Source of the DNA: FEN-1139 sp964396375
GTDB taxonomy: Bacteria > Myxococcota_A > Polyangia > Polyangiales > Polyangiaceae
NCBI GenBank assembly: GCA_964396375.1
Contig: CAYNEY010000008.1
Coordinates: forward strand, 62,001-126,000
Direction: 5' to 3'
Length of the DNA: 64,000 nt
The position numbers were made by a program, and so were the translations under genes. Shown here piece by piece: positions 8,801 to 17,267 of the stretch (position 1 is its first letter; every line of letters begins with the position of its first letter). Under the pieces are notes generated by a model. The model was not told where the DNA came from. It worked only from the letters and a program-made list of their open reading frames with translations, and did no database searches.

Positions 8801-11542
8801 GTTGCCAGATATCCCGAGCCAAGGCTCTCCCTGAAAGACGAACTGCGCGAATAGGCTCTCCGCATTCTGAACTCCCCACAAGGCGCTCACCGCGTCAGTC
8901 TGGAGCGCGTCATCTTCCCAAGTGCCTTCGGCATCACACACGGGCTTGGCTGTCAAACGGACGAGTTCCTCTGCGGAGACACGTTCCTGCCACTGCCCAA
9001 TCGTCACCGCCACTGCCCCTCGACTCCCCGTGGCTCGATTCGGATTGGCGAAGAGCTGATGGTACTGCACATCGTCATCGTTCCAGACGCTCCCCCAGAT
9101 CTGCTGCAGCCCGTTGTATCTGGTCTGCACGTCCCACGATTGTTGTCTCTCGAGCGAAGCCTGCGTGCGCGAGAAATTCTCACAGGAGAAGAAGAATTCC
9201 TGTTGGTTGACTGTCACGCTCCCGTCCTCGGCGTCAACGAATGCCTCTGCGGCCGGCCCGAGGCCGGATGTCGCGAGGCTGACCCGCCATGCCAACCTGG
9301 GCACCTCGACTCCGCCGGAGAAGTACACCATCTCAGCGGTTGGTGGGGAGTAGGCGCTCGGGACGAGCTCCCACGGATATGGGGGAAGAGCGAGTTCAGA
9401 GACCACCCTGGCCACGGCATCTTCGGCGGAGAGGTGACTCTCCGGCGCATCCGCCACCGGGACAAGGTTGGAACGGAAACGCCGTACGAACCCGTTTAGG
9501 ACATGGGCGCTCACGCCGTGTCCTATGACTCGCTTTCCGTCGTGAAGCTGAGCGAGCCGCGTCAAGTACGCGCCGGGCACCAGATCCGAAGGGGCGGAGC
9601 TGGACAGCACGACCAACGAATCTTCGCCTCCGAGACCAAGCGCGGCCGCGTAGCGTTCGATCGCTTCGTCGAGGGTGAGATTCACGCCCTCTCGAACCCT
9701 GAAGAACGCAGCTGTTCCGTCGCGACGCCATTGCGCCCTCACTGCTTCACGAACGTGCGGGGGTTTGGTTGAGGTCGCAACACGAAACGGGATCTGGTGC
9801 TGCTCTGCCATACAGTGGCCCTGCTGATCGAGCGGGCCCACGTCCACGGTCAGGACGTACTCACAGCCACCAAACAGAAGCGGATCGACGTCGAGCTCTA
9901 GAACGCGTGTCTCGACAGATGAGAGCCCTACGAAAGGTCGATACTGAACTGCGCCGGTTCCCTCGACCTTCCGCGCCACGATGGTTCCCTGGAGGTCGCC
10001 GTTGTCGAGCTTCACCATCGCCTCGGGCGCGAGCAGCGAGCCCAGAAACGAGAGCCCCGATAGTCGCACCTGGGTCAATTCTGGAGCGTTCCAGAGGATC
10101 CGCTCTGGAGCTGCGCCATCCAACGTGATCCCTGCGTTCTGGAGCGAGAACTCCCCTCTTCCAACCAGATCGACAACGGCAATCGAGTTTGGTGGGGTAG
10201 AGAGCCGCATGGAGTTCACACCCGCGAACACGGCAGCGTCCACCCGGAACACATTCCGCTCTGGATCGGAGCCGAGGAGTTCGATCCCTCCCCACGTCGT
10301 CACAGTGACCTGTCCACCTGCTGGCAGCGAGCGGAGCTCGGCTGACATCGCTCGCAGGCCTGACCAAGCTTCGTCGAAGGGGATGGGAGCCCCAACCAGA
10401 ATGCTTCCCGTGATCCCGATCGTGGCCGGCAGGACCACTGGTGCTGCCGTGACCAAGTCCCCGCCGACGCTGCCATTCTGGAGCGTCACACTGCCCTCGC
10501 TCAAGAGTCCCAGGCCCGAATTGCCGGAATTGAGGGAGAAGCTCCACAGATCGATGTTGCCCTTGGCCGCGATCGGTCCGCCAATGCTGGGGAGCCCGGA
10601 GATGCTCTCCAAAGCGAAGATGTTGAACTCCCCAGGATAGCTGAGAGTTCGTTCTCCGAAGACGAGGCTTCGAGTCCACGCATCCCCAACGACGCTCCTT
10701 CGAAGCTTTGGTTGGTGGAGTCGCGTGATTTCTCTGCCGGGAAGGCAAGCGCCGGGTGCACGGCCCTCCGCGAGTGAGGCCACCTGACCCCTCACCGACA
10801 CCGACGACAGCACCCTGTCAGGATCTACGGGGTGGTCGAATTCAAGGAAGAACCTGTGATCCGACAGCACATCGCGCCCGGTCTCAGGAGACTCAGTCCC
10901 ACGCCAGATCCCGTCGAGATCTGGCCCGACGCTGATCAGTTGCACAGTCGAGTCCACGCAGACGTTTGACACCGGCACGGTTCCGCCGGTTCCCAAGCCC
11001 CCACCCAAAGCCTCGCCGCCAGACGATGGATCGTTTCCACCCGCGGAACCCTCAGTCCCCGTACCGCCGGCACCTGCCGCCCCGTCGCCGTCGGGACTTG
11101 TGGCTCCATCGCGCCCAAAGCTCAAGATCCGTGGTTGATAGTCTGCGCCCGTCTTCGTCCCGTTCCAACCCAACGTGATGCTGGAGTGTGGATAGATGAC
11201 CGCGTTGAACGCGACAGGGGAGACCGTCACGACGCCAGACCGGCCAGAAAAGCTGCCATTCCATGGATCCGGAAGAATCTCGGAGTCGTTGAGATCGAGC
11301 TCGATCTGCCAGGTCGTGGTCGGCACATCGCTCCGGTTCGTCACCGTGAGTTGGGCCGTGTAGCCCGTGGGCCAGTCGGACACCAGCGCCAGTTCAGCTG
11401 AGAATTCCGTGTCTGTCAGTTCCTGGCCGACTTGACCCACTGCAGTGTCACGGGAAAATTCGCCCCCCCCTGTATCTGTCCCGCAACCACCGAACATCAT
11501 CGCCCCAGCCAGAGCAGCGAACAGCGCCTTGTTGAACCCCAT
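5882..11542 (-). CDS. giant secreted CBM2 / choice-of-anchor-A / M4-type metalloprotease with MopE-like tail
   Basis: This 1886-residue protein starts with a lipobox-like signal peptide (FGGC at 17-20). Visible domains are: a CBM2-like cellulose-binding module at ~45-142 (Trp57, 78, 94, 126); a Gly-rich linker to ~190; a choice-of-anchor-A domain at ~300-540; an FTP/PepSY-like propeptide at ~590-780; and a thermolysin-like M4 domain at ~860-1170. The zinc motif is HEFAH at 985-989, with Glu1018 and Asp1022 in the following QEGFAD. Beta-rich Fn3-like segments follow to ~1650. A MopE-like Asp/Cys-rich metal-binding region at ~1658-1775 precedes a Cys-containing end. M4 proteases are secreted zinc endopeptidases. 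The domain order suggests a protease tethered to polysaccharide or the cell surface. A GGAGG ribosome site precedes the ATG. Confidence 0.85.
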   Translation of the reverse strand: MGFNKALFAALAGAMMFGGCGTDTGGGEFSRDTAVGQVGQELTDTEFSAELALVSDWPTGYTAQLTVTNRSDVPTTTWQIELDLNDSEILPDPWNGSFSGRSGVVTVSPVAFNAVIYPHSSITLGWNGTKTGADYQPRILSFGRDGATSPDGDGAAGAGGTGTEGSAGGNDPSSGGEALGGGLGTGGTVPVSNVCVDSTVQLISVGPDLDGIWRGTESPETGRDVLSDHRFFLEFDHPVDPDRVLSSVSVRGQVASLAEGRAPGACLPGREITRLHQPKLRRSVVGDAWTRSLVFGERTLSYPGEFNIFALESISGLPSIGGPIAAKGNIDLWSFSLNSGNSGLGLLSEGSVTLQNGSVGGDLVTAAPVVLPATIGITGSILVGAPIPFDEAWSGLRAMSAELRSLPAGGQVTVTTWGGIELLGSDPERNVFRVDAAVFAGVNSMRLSTPPNSIAVVDLVGRGEFSLQNAGITLDGAAPERILWNAPELTQVRLSGLSFLGSLLAPEAMVKLDNGDLQGTIVARKVEGTGAVQYRPFVGLSSVETRVLELDVDPLLFGGCEYVLTVDVGPLDQQGHCMAEQHQIPFRVATSTKPPHVREAVRAQWRRDGTAAFFRVREGVNLTLDEAIERYAAALGLGGEDSLVVLSSSAPSDLVPGAYLTRLAQLHDGKRVIGHGVSAHVLNGFVRRFRSNLVPVADAPESHLSAEDAVARVVSELALPPYPWELVPSAYSPPTAEMVYFSGGVEVPRLAWRVSLATSGLGPAAEAFVDAEDGSVTVNQQEFFFSCENFSRTQASLERQQSWDVQTRYNGLQQIWGSVWNDDDVQYHQLFANPNRATGSRGAVAVTIGQWQERVSAEELVRLTAKPVCDAEGTWEDDALQTDAVSALWGVQNAESLFAQFVFQGEPWLGISGNYGSPTSVTKGALRILLDTDGVPDVNDGPQLLRIEVDEGSSGGPRLGQTIYVNLARALDVYRHPVWPDALGHEFAHGVLMAARARHTGTEYSDLGTTGESAAIQEGFADIFGELAEIAVTGAEFSCMTPYCLRNFGDPGASTAFNSGGVVPSPKADTYGVAPAPGRAREQEMYVNSTVLSHWFYLLAHGGEGTNGLGCSYTVGGIDRFEAANILFAALSTGVDSYPTFAELKEVTLDVADEIYGLEQRLQVEAAWNAVGVGVSELPTDPIPMEGALVDPFDAELSWHAADDASWVVQVGKNGQWEGALWHVVQPVLSGDSFRVRLDLDLEPNSAYEWRALRYPGLSNEEYPVIEDWVGCTLGGTFRTGNARPVVVLPTRAEDGLYEFDDYEGTVVLGGLPGAESWVVGVDLPGDCNELRARVLDGRMDGIAWIAPESDGSAVVPLVGSLFQDDRDTDLGGGGKLPAIPGEPYRLSIMPLGSSDTPGDCTTIGVRWPVESAPTAVAPGNRICWGHYGDTAAFYYAGGAPVVFEWTPVTSATGYRLVYSIDNDLDEEEPWYLAEELSLADVTTCGELDRSEVPYRQDSNLCFVRSFPDVAHGLARWRVEAIVDEEEYWTSSRLCFWQGPTKPEIVWPQAFEHWVEDPDTGALLLETIEFELEFSCLYAGSILVDLVSTDGEVAISTLADGHSLAEGGLVLSLSVTEAGQGKEFLLTLTPSPWAVDEESRNLDDLYVLSETIAFSVVDNALDVDNDGDGFTELEEDCNDADGGDNGATVEDRVAEDQYPGLNINECWGIDHNCNGVLDELVPGDCNDDDGDGHYRYRDCDDQNPEVNTSAQEICGNGIDDDCNDFVDDDCVAECAQLNESGGDEGLLDGIQVDMGMGCGTSILYLNTYDIPDQVVVKQGYNVVFDSGCVSTGDTMLEGVVEFCGNTRMLTVFVYPWCAEFGVPGQQEPFGSTVWEFSLSCPEPATN

Positions 11543-11569
11543 GTGCCTGCCTCCGTGAAAGAAGTCTCC

Positions 11570-11599
11570 AAGCTAGGCGACTCAGCGGGTCAGCGTCAA
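11570..11599 (-). promoter_or_regulatory. candidate sigma70-type promoter for the metalloprotease cluster
   Basis: Read on the minus strand there is TTGACG (11594-11599), an 18-base spacer, and TAGCTT (11570-11575), 27 bases before the ATG of the metalloprotease gene. The -35 box is good and the -10 box is weak (3 of 6). It sits in the only intergenic space upstream of the four-gene minus-strand cluster. Confidence 0.3.
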
Positions 11600-11794
11600 T
11601 GACATTGGGGCATGGCTTCGCGCGCGGACGTGGTTGCACTCAGGATCGCGTACCGTTTCGGTGACCAATCGGGGGCGCTCTTCACTCTGCGGTTTGGCCC
11701 AGACAGCGTGAGGCTAATGCGCAAGCACCCTATCCCCTTGCCCCACCCAGGCTCCTGCCCACGCGAAGCATCGCTGTGGCATAGTGCGCGCCGC

Positions 11795-14700
11795 ATGGAA
11801 AAGCCCCCCACCCTCCCCACGCGAGCCAAGGCCCAACCAGGGCTCGGGGGCGTGGTTCTTGTGGTTCTGTCGCTCGCGCTCCTCCTTCATTATCTCGGCA
11901 TCGTGCGTGCCGCGCCGCGAGATCTGGCCGAGTGGCTCCCGCTCGCCGGCTCGACGCTGGTGCTCTTGGTGGTACTGGCTCGAGCCGCGATGCCACGGGA
12001 CCTGCTCGGTCTCGTGCCTTGGCTTTGTGCCCCGTTCGCTCTGTTCTGGGTGACAGAAACCCTGCTGCAACTCACCTGCGTGCTGCGTCCCGCGACCTGG
12101 GATGAGCACCTGTGGTCCCCGCTGCTCGCTTCGAGTCCCCGGTTCTTGCCCGCTCATCCGAGCGTGCACCTGGTGCGCGACGGGCTATTTTGGCTGGGAG
12201 CGGCCCTCACCCTCCGCAGGCCGGAAGTGTCGTGGCGGCGCGGGCTCGGCCTTGGGCTGCTCGGACTCGGCCTCGGCTTGGTGGCGATGCTGGCGATGCC
12301 GTTGCTCGAGCCTGGCGCGCTCGCCCCCATCGAGCCACTCGAGCTGCTCGAACCCGGCGCGCTTGCGGCGGCGGCACACCCCGCGCGCTCGGGTCTGGTC
12401 TCGCTGCCCCTCTTGCTCGGCGCGCTGCTGCTCGTGCTTACCCTGCGCACGCTGCCCTCGCGCGCGCGCACTCTGCGGCTCTCGGTGGTGGGCCTTCACC
12501 TGCTCCTCGTCCTTCTCAGCCTTCCGCAGTCCGTGGTCTCGGTGCTCGGCACCGTCGCACTCGGAGCGCTCTGCCTTCTGCTCGGACCTGGCGCGGCTCC
12601 CGCGGCACCAGTCGAGGCCACGCCGCCCACACAGGGCCATTCCCTCTCCCCGCTCGAGTTCGGCCTGCTCCTCATCTTCTTCTGCTCGGGCTTCGCGGCG
12701 CTGGTGTATCAGGTGGTGTACGCCAAGGGGCTGGCGCTCACCTTCGGCAGCACCTCCCACGCCAGCACCATCGTGCTCGGCGCGTACATGGGAGGGCTCG
12801 CCCTCGGCGCCTGGGCGGGTGGACACCTCGCCGAGCGCCTGCGGCGCCCCATCCTCGGCTACGCCGTCGCCGAGCTTGGGATCGCGGCCATCTGCGCCAC
12901 TTCGCCCTTCGCCCTGGATATCGCGCGCCGTGCCTACGTCAGCCTCGCGGCGGGCGCAGATCCGGCGAGGCCGCTCTGGATCGGGCTGCAGCTCGCGATC
13001 GGGGTGGCACTGCTGCTTCCGCCCACATTCTTGATGGGGCTCACCCTCCCCCTCCTCACGCGTCACTTCCTCAGTCGTGCCGGTGGGTTCGGAACCTCAG
13101 CGGGCTCCCTCTACGCCGTAAATACCTTGGGAGCAGCCCTCGGCGGGCTGCTGACGAGCTACTGGCTCTTGCCTTCACTCGGCGTGGTCCGGTCCCTCGG
13201 GCTCGCGGTGGGGCTCAATGTCTCGGTTGCAGTGCTCGGAACCCTTCTCTCCGCCAAGAGCACCCGGGCTCAGCCGAGTGCGCCAGCGCCGACAGGCACC
13301 GAGGAAGGTACGCGTTCCTTCGAGCCAACCGCGCTCGATCGGCGCCTGGCCATCATCGCGGCCATTCAGCTCACGGTCGGGGGCTTCGTGACCTTTGGGC
13401 TCGAGACCACCTCCATCCACCTCTTGGCCGTGGCCGCCGGCACCAGCGTCTACGCCTTCGGCTTGATGCTGTTCGCGTTCCTGCTCGGGCTCTCGGCGGG
13501 AGCCGCGCTGGCGCGGCGGTGGCTCGCTGGTCAAAAACGTCCCGCGTTGGCCCCGGCGCTGGTCGCCTGCCAGCTCTTGCTCGCGCTCAGCTTGCTCCTT
13601 GGGTTGGGCTTCTGGAATCACCTGTCCGATCTGTTCGCTAGCTTCGCGGGGCACGCCCCGACCGCCACCTTCGCGGCGCGCGAACTGGTGCGTTTCGTCG
13701 TGTGCCTGCTGGTGATGCTGCCTCCAGCTCTGTGCATCGGCGCGCAGTTCCCGCTCGCCCTGGAGGCAGTGGGCCGCGGTTGGCCCGAGCGCCGTTTGGT
13801 GTGGCTGGGGCGCGTCTCCGCCAGCAACACCTTCGGCAACATCCTCGGGGCGTTGGTGGTTGGCTTCGTGGCACTGCCTCGGCTCGGCTCCAAGCCTACC
13901 CTGCTCCTCCTCATCTTGCTCGCTCTCCTCTTGGCCACGCTGGCGCAGAGTGCCGTCGCGCGCCCGGCTCGCTTGCCCGCGGCTGCGCTCACCATCCTGC
14001 TTGGTCTCTGGCTGGCCTTCGAACCCCGGAGCTTCGATCTCACCCGGCTCGCCGGGGGAGGCAATGTCTACTTTCAGCCCCAGCACTACGGCACGGTCAT
14101 CGACCATGCCGAGAGCCTCGACGGAGGGCTCACCACCGTCACGAGCCAGGTGAGCCACGCCGGCGTCCCATTCAAGACCCTGCTCACCAACGGCAAATTC
14201 CAGGGAAACAACCGCACCGACGACTCGGGGGAGATGGCAGCCCAGGCGGCCTTCGCGCTGTGTCCGCTCCTACACACCGACCAGCGGCAACGCGCGCTCT
14301 TGATCGGGTTTGGCACGGGAACCACCGCCCGGGTCCTCTCCGACGCAGGTTTTCGGAGCCTCGATCTGGTCGATCTCAGTCGCGATATCATCACCCTGGC
14401 CGATCGGCACTTCTCCGCCATCAACGGCTCGGTCATCCATCGAGACCAGGTGGCGGTCCACGTCACCGACGGGCGCAACTTCCTGCTCTTGACGGAGAAC
14501 CGCTACGATCTGATCAGCATCGAACTGTCCAGCATCTGGTTTGCCGGGGCCGCCAACCTCTACAACTCCGAGTTCTATCGCCTGCTTCTGCCTCGCCTCA
14601 GCGAGCACGGCGTCCTCGAGCAGTGGGTCCAGCTCCACCGGCTGAGCCACCGCGACATCGTGACCATCCTTCAGACCCTGCGCGAACACTTTCCGCGCGT

Positions 14701-15064
14701 CTGGCTTTACTTCCTCGGCAAGCAGGGCGTTCTGGTGGCCTGCCGGCACGACTGCGCTCCGAGTTCTGCCACGCGCGCTCGCCTCGACACGCTGTCGACC
14801 CTCGACCCCGTGTTGGCTCTCTTTGGCGGGTCGGCCGCCGCCGTCGAGCAAGGGCTCTTGCTCGATCCGCCGCGCCTCGACGCATGGCTAGAAGAGTACC
14901 GAGAAACATCAGGGCTGCCACGCTCGAAGCTCATCTCCACCGACGACAACCTCTTCCTCGAGTACAGCACGCCGCGCGGAAACGTTCGAACTTACGACGA
15001 GTCTCTAACGGACAACCTGCGGTTCTTGAGTGGCTCTGGCACAGCAGATCCGGGCTACCCCTGA
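11795..15064 (+). CDS. polytopic membrane protein fused to a spermidine synthase-like domain
   Basis: This is a 1089-residue protein. About 740 residues hold many hydrophobic helices in two blocks that resemble each other (ALVYQVVYAKGLALTFGST and ETTSIHLLAVAAGTSVYAFG, each followed by a Gly-rich transporter-like segment). The C-terminal ~330 residues are a Rossmann methyltransferase/aminopropyltransferase fold with the glycine loop LLIGFGTGT (~836-844) and an acidic strand end at LDLVDLS. Fused membrane/SpeE proteins of this kind are common in myxobacteria. The usual catalytic D-x-x-D-P motif is replaced by IELSSIWFAGAANLYNSEFY, so classical polyamine synthesis is doubtful. The ATG at 11795 fits the first membrane helix better than the upstream start at 11612. 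Confidence 0.75.
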   Translation: MEKPPTLPTRAKAQPGLGGVVLVVLSLALLLHYLGIVRAAPRDLAEWLPLAGSTLVLLVVLARAAMPRDLLGLVPWLCAPFALFWVTETLLQLTCVLRPATWDEHLWSPLLASSPRFLPAHPSVHLVRDGLFWLGAALTLRRPEVSWRRGLGLGLLGLGLGLVAMLAMPLLEPGALAPIEPLELLEPGALAAAAHPARSGLVSLPLLLGALLLVLTLRTLPSRARTLRLSVVGLHLLLVLLSLPQSVVSVLGTVALGALCLLLGPGAAPAAPVEATPPTQGHSLSPLEFGLLLIFFCSGFAALVYQVVYAKGLALTFGSTSHASTIVLGAYMGGLALGAWAGGHLAERLRRPILGYAVAELGIAAICATSPFALDIARRAYVSLAAGADPARPLWIGLQLAIGVALLLPPTFLMGLTLPLLTRHFLSRAGGFGTSAGSLYAVNTLGAALGGLLTSYWLLPSLGVVRSLGLAVGLNVSVAVLGTLLSAKSTRAQPSAPAPTGTEEGTRSFEPTALDRRLAIIAAIQLTVGGFVTFGLETTSIHLLAVAAGTSVYAFGLMLFAFLLGLSAGAALARRWLAGQKRPALAPALVACQLLLALSLLLGLGFWNHLSDLFASFAGHAPTATFAARELVRFVVCLLVMLPPALCIGAQFPLALEAVGRGWPERRLVWLGRVSASNTFGNILGALVVGFVALPRLGSKPTLLLLILLALLLATLAQSAVARPARLPAAALTILLGLWLAFEPRSFDLTRLAGGGNVYFQPQHYGTVIDHAESLDGGLTTVTSQVSHAGVPFKTLLTNGKFQGNNRTDDSGEMAAQAAFALCPLLHTDQRQRALLIGFGTGTTARVLSDAGFRSLDLVDLSRDIITLADRHFSAINGSVIHRDQVAVHVTDGRNFLLLTENRYDLISIELSSIWFAGAANLYNSEFYRLLLPRLSEHGVLEQWVQLHRLSHRDIVTILQTLREHFPRVWLYFLGKQGVLVACRHDCAPSSATRARLDTLSTLDPVLALFGGSAAAVEQGLLLDPPRLDAWLEEYRETSGLPRSKLISTDDNLFLEYSTPRGNVRTYDESLTDNLRFLSGSGTADPGYP

Positions 15065-15141
15065 CCCGAGGCCCAAGCAACCAGCTCCACTCGGCCCGGC
15101 ACCCCCTTGCTTTGTGCAGCAACTCCGATATCACGTGGGTC

Positions 15142-15648
15142 ATGGTCGATCCTGTTGACGCACCGCCCGCCGAGCGCGCCTCGCCAAACACTCCGTTCAA
15201 GCGCTATGCGTTCATCGGGTCCATCGTACTCGCGACGCACGGCACCCTCTTCGTGGTGGGCTACCTCCGCGGTTCGCTCGGTGCCACCGAGGCCGAGAAG
15301 GCTCTCACCGACGCGCGTGCCCTGCACTCGGCCGAGCTCTCGAAGAGCACCACCAAAATCACTGAACTCAATGCCCGGGTGGCGAAGCTCGAGGCCCGTC
15401 GAGCCCTCGACCGAAGCCTGGGCGAGCTCGAGGCGCGCAACTTCGGGTTGGCCCAGAATCACCTGGCCACCGCCGCCCAGATCCTCGCCAAGGTTACCGC
15501 TCCGAAAGAGGTGGTGGACCTGGCCCAGACCGTGAGGAGCCTGCACCTCGTGGCCACCGAAGATCTCTCCGAGCAGCGGGGGAAGCTCCGCACGCTCATC
15601 ACTGCCCTGGATACCCACCTGCCACCCTGGTCCGAGGCGGCGCCATGA
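15142..15648 (+). CDS. membrane-anchored coiled-coil protein, unknown function
   Basis: This 168-residue protein has a short Pro/Ala N-terminus and one transmembrane segment (YAFIGSIVLATHGTLFVVGYL, ~25-45). A long Ala/Leu/Glu-rich helix follows (~50-100), predicted to be a coiled coil, and then a helical tail. It lies 77 bases after the spermidine synthase-like gene and 70 bases before pyruvate kinase, on the same strand. I do not recognise a family. The start is the ATG directly before the membrane segment. Confidence 0.6.
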   Translation: MVDPVDAPPAERASPNTPFKRYAFIGSIVLATHGTLFVVGYLRGSLGATEAEKALTDARALHSAELSKSTTKITELNARVAKLEARRALDRSLGELEARNFGLAQNHLATAAQILAKVTAPKEVVDLAQTVRSLHLVATEDLSEQRGKLRTLITALDTHLPPWSEAAP

Positions 15649-15718
15649 CCTTGAGTCCGCTGGATGTTGCGCCGCCTGGTCGCTCGATGCAGATCCCATC
15701 GAGAAAAGGAAGGTTCCC

Positions 15719-17206
15719 GTGAGCACAGAGGTCGAGCATCAGCACAGAGTCTTCCGCCGCACCAAGATCGTGGCCACGTTGGGGCCGGCCACCGCCACCC
15801 GTGAGAAGCTCGAGGAGCTGCTCGACGCCGGCGCCAACCTCTTCCGCCTCAACATGTCCCACGGTACTCACGCGGAGCATCGCGAACGCGCGGAGATCGC
15901 GCGGGCGGCGGCCGCCTCGCGCAATCTTCCGATCGCCCTGCTCGCCGATCTGTGCGGCCCGAAGATCCGCGTGGGTCGCTTCGTGGAAGGGCAGATCGAG
16001 CTGGTTACGGGCGCAATGGTCACGGTCACCACCGAAGAGGTTGTCGGCGAGCCAGGTCTCATTCCCACCTCCTACGCGGCGCTCGTGACCGACGTCCGCG
16101 CCGGCAATCGCATCCTGCTCGACGACGGAAACCTCGAGCTCGTGGTGGTGAGCGTTGCGGAGCGCATGGTGCTCTGCCGGGTCATCCAGGGTGGCGTGCT
16201 GAAGGACAAGAAGGGCATGAATCTGCCCGACGTCGCGGTGTCAGCCCCATCACTCACCGAGCAGGATCGCAATGACGCGGCCTTTGCGCTCTCGCTCGGC
16301 GTCGAGTTCTTGGCGTTGTCCTTCGTGCGAAGTGCCAGTGACGTCCTCGAGTTGCGTGAGTTCCTCCGTTCGCAGGGCAAACAAGCGCTCTTGGTGGCCA
16401 AGATCGAGAAACCCGAGGCGGTCGAGAACATCGAGGAGATCCTGCTGGCCAGCGACGCCATCATGGTGGCCCGCGGAGATCTGGGCGTGGAGCTCAGCCC
16501 CGAGCGCGTCCCCATCATCCAGGAGGAACTGGTCGATCTCGCCCGCAGTCGTCAGCGCCCCGTGATCGTCGCCACACAGATGCTCGAGTCGATGATCACG
16601 CACGCGCGACCCACCCGTGCCGAGGTGACAGACGTCGCCAATGCCGTGCGCAGCGGGGCTGACGCGGTGATGCTCTCCGCCGAGACCGCCGCAGGCAGGC
16701 ATCCGACAGCGGCCGTAGCCACCATGGTACGCGTGATCGTCGCCACCGAAGCGCATATGGAGCGTCACGGCGCCTTCGGCAACATCGACGCGTACACGCC
16801 GACTCAGCTCCCGAGTGCCCTCGGTCCCTCCTTGACCCAGGCCTTCGCAGGCTCCGCAACCAGGCTCGGCCGAGAACTCTCGGTAGCCGCTGTGGTGCTG
16901 TGCGCAAGCTCCGCAAACGAAGTGGCAACCATGAGCGCCGCGCGCCCGTCGGCCCCCATCCTCGCCTGTGTGGATTCCCCTGACTCGCGAGGACTCGGGT
17001 GCCTGGCCTGGGGTGTGGTGCCGCTCACGGTCTCCCTCGGGAACGGGCCGAATCACCTGGCCGAAGAGCTGGTCCGGCAACGCGGCGTCCGCCTGGCGCG
17101 GGGACGCGTGCTGGTGATCTCAGGCCTGGGAACCGAGGCCCCGAAGTTGGAAGTGCGTGAACACCTTGCCAACTGGGGAGGGGAGAGCACGGCTCGGCCT
17201 GGGTGA
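15719..17206 (+). CDS. pyk: pyruvate kinase
   Basis: This 495-residue enzyme converts phosphoenolpyruvate and ADP to pyruvate and ATP at the end of glycolysis. The N-terminus has RRTKIVATLGPAT and FRLNMSHG, the substrate-binding start of the TIM barrel. Later come LLADLCGPKIR, the KIEKPEAVENI segment, MVARGDLGVEL and ATQMLESM. The C-terminal regulatory domain is shorter than usual but present. The start is a GTG at 15719 with AAGGAAGG just upstream. It is followed by release factor 3 after about 60 bases. Confidence 0.97.
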   Translation: MSTEVEHQHRVFRRTKIVATLGPATATREKLEELLDAGANLFRLNMSHGTHAEHRERAEIARAAAASRNLPIALLADLCGPKIRVGRFVEGQIELVTGAMVTVTTEEVVGEPGLIPTSYAALVTDVRAGNRILLDDGNLELVVVSVAERMVLCRVIQGGVLKDKKGMNLPDVAVSAPSLTEQDRNDAAFALSLGVEFLALSFVRSASDVLELREFLRSQGKQALLVAKIEKPEAVENIEEILLASDAIMVARGDLGVELSPERVPIIQEELVDLARSRQRPVIVATQMLESMITHARPTRAEVTDVANAVRSGADAVMLSAETAAGRHPTAAVATMVRVIVATEAHMERHGAFGNIDAYTPTQLPSALGPSLTQAFAGSATRLGRELSVAAVVLCASSANEVATMSAARPSAPILACVDSPDSRGLGCLAWGVVPLTVSLGNGPNHLAEELVRQRGVRLARGRVLVISGLGTEAPKLEVREHLANWGGESTARPG

Positions 17207-17267
17207 GCGCGAAACCACTATCCCCGAGCTGGCACCACCGGCCCATTGCGCTCACATTCCCCGCCCC

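Noticed and set aside
13702..15141. In-frame extension of the coiled-coil protein upstream into the spermidine synthase-like gene
   Set aside because: The upstream residues are an Arg/Pro-rich shadow of the other frame; the real start is the ATG at 15142.
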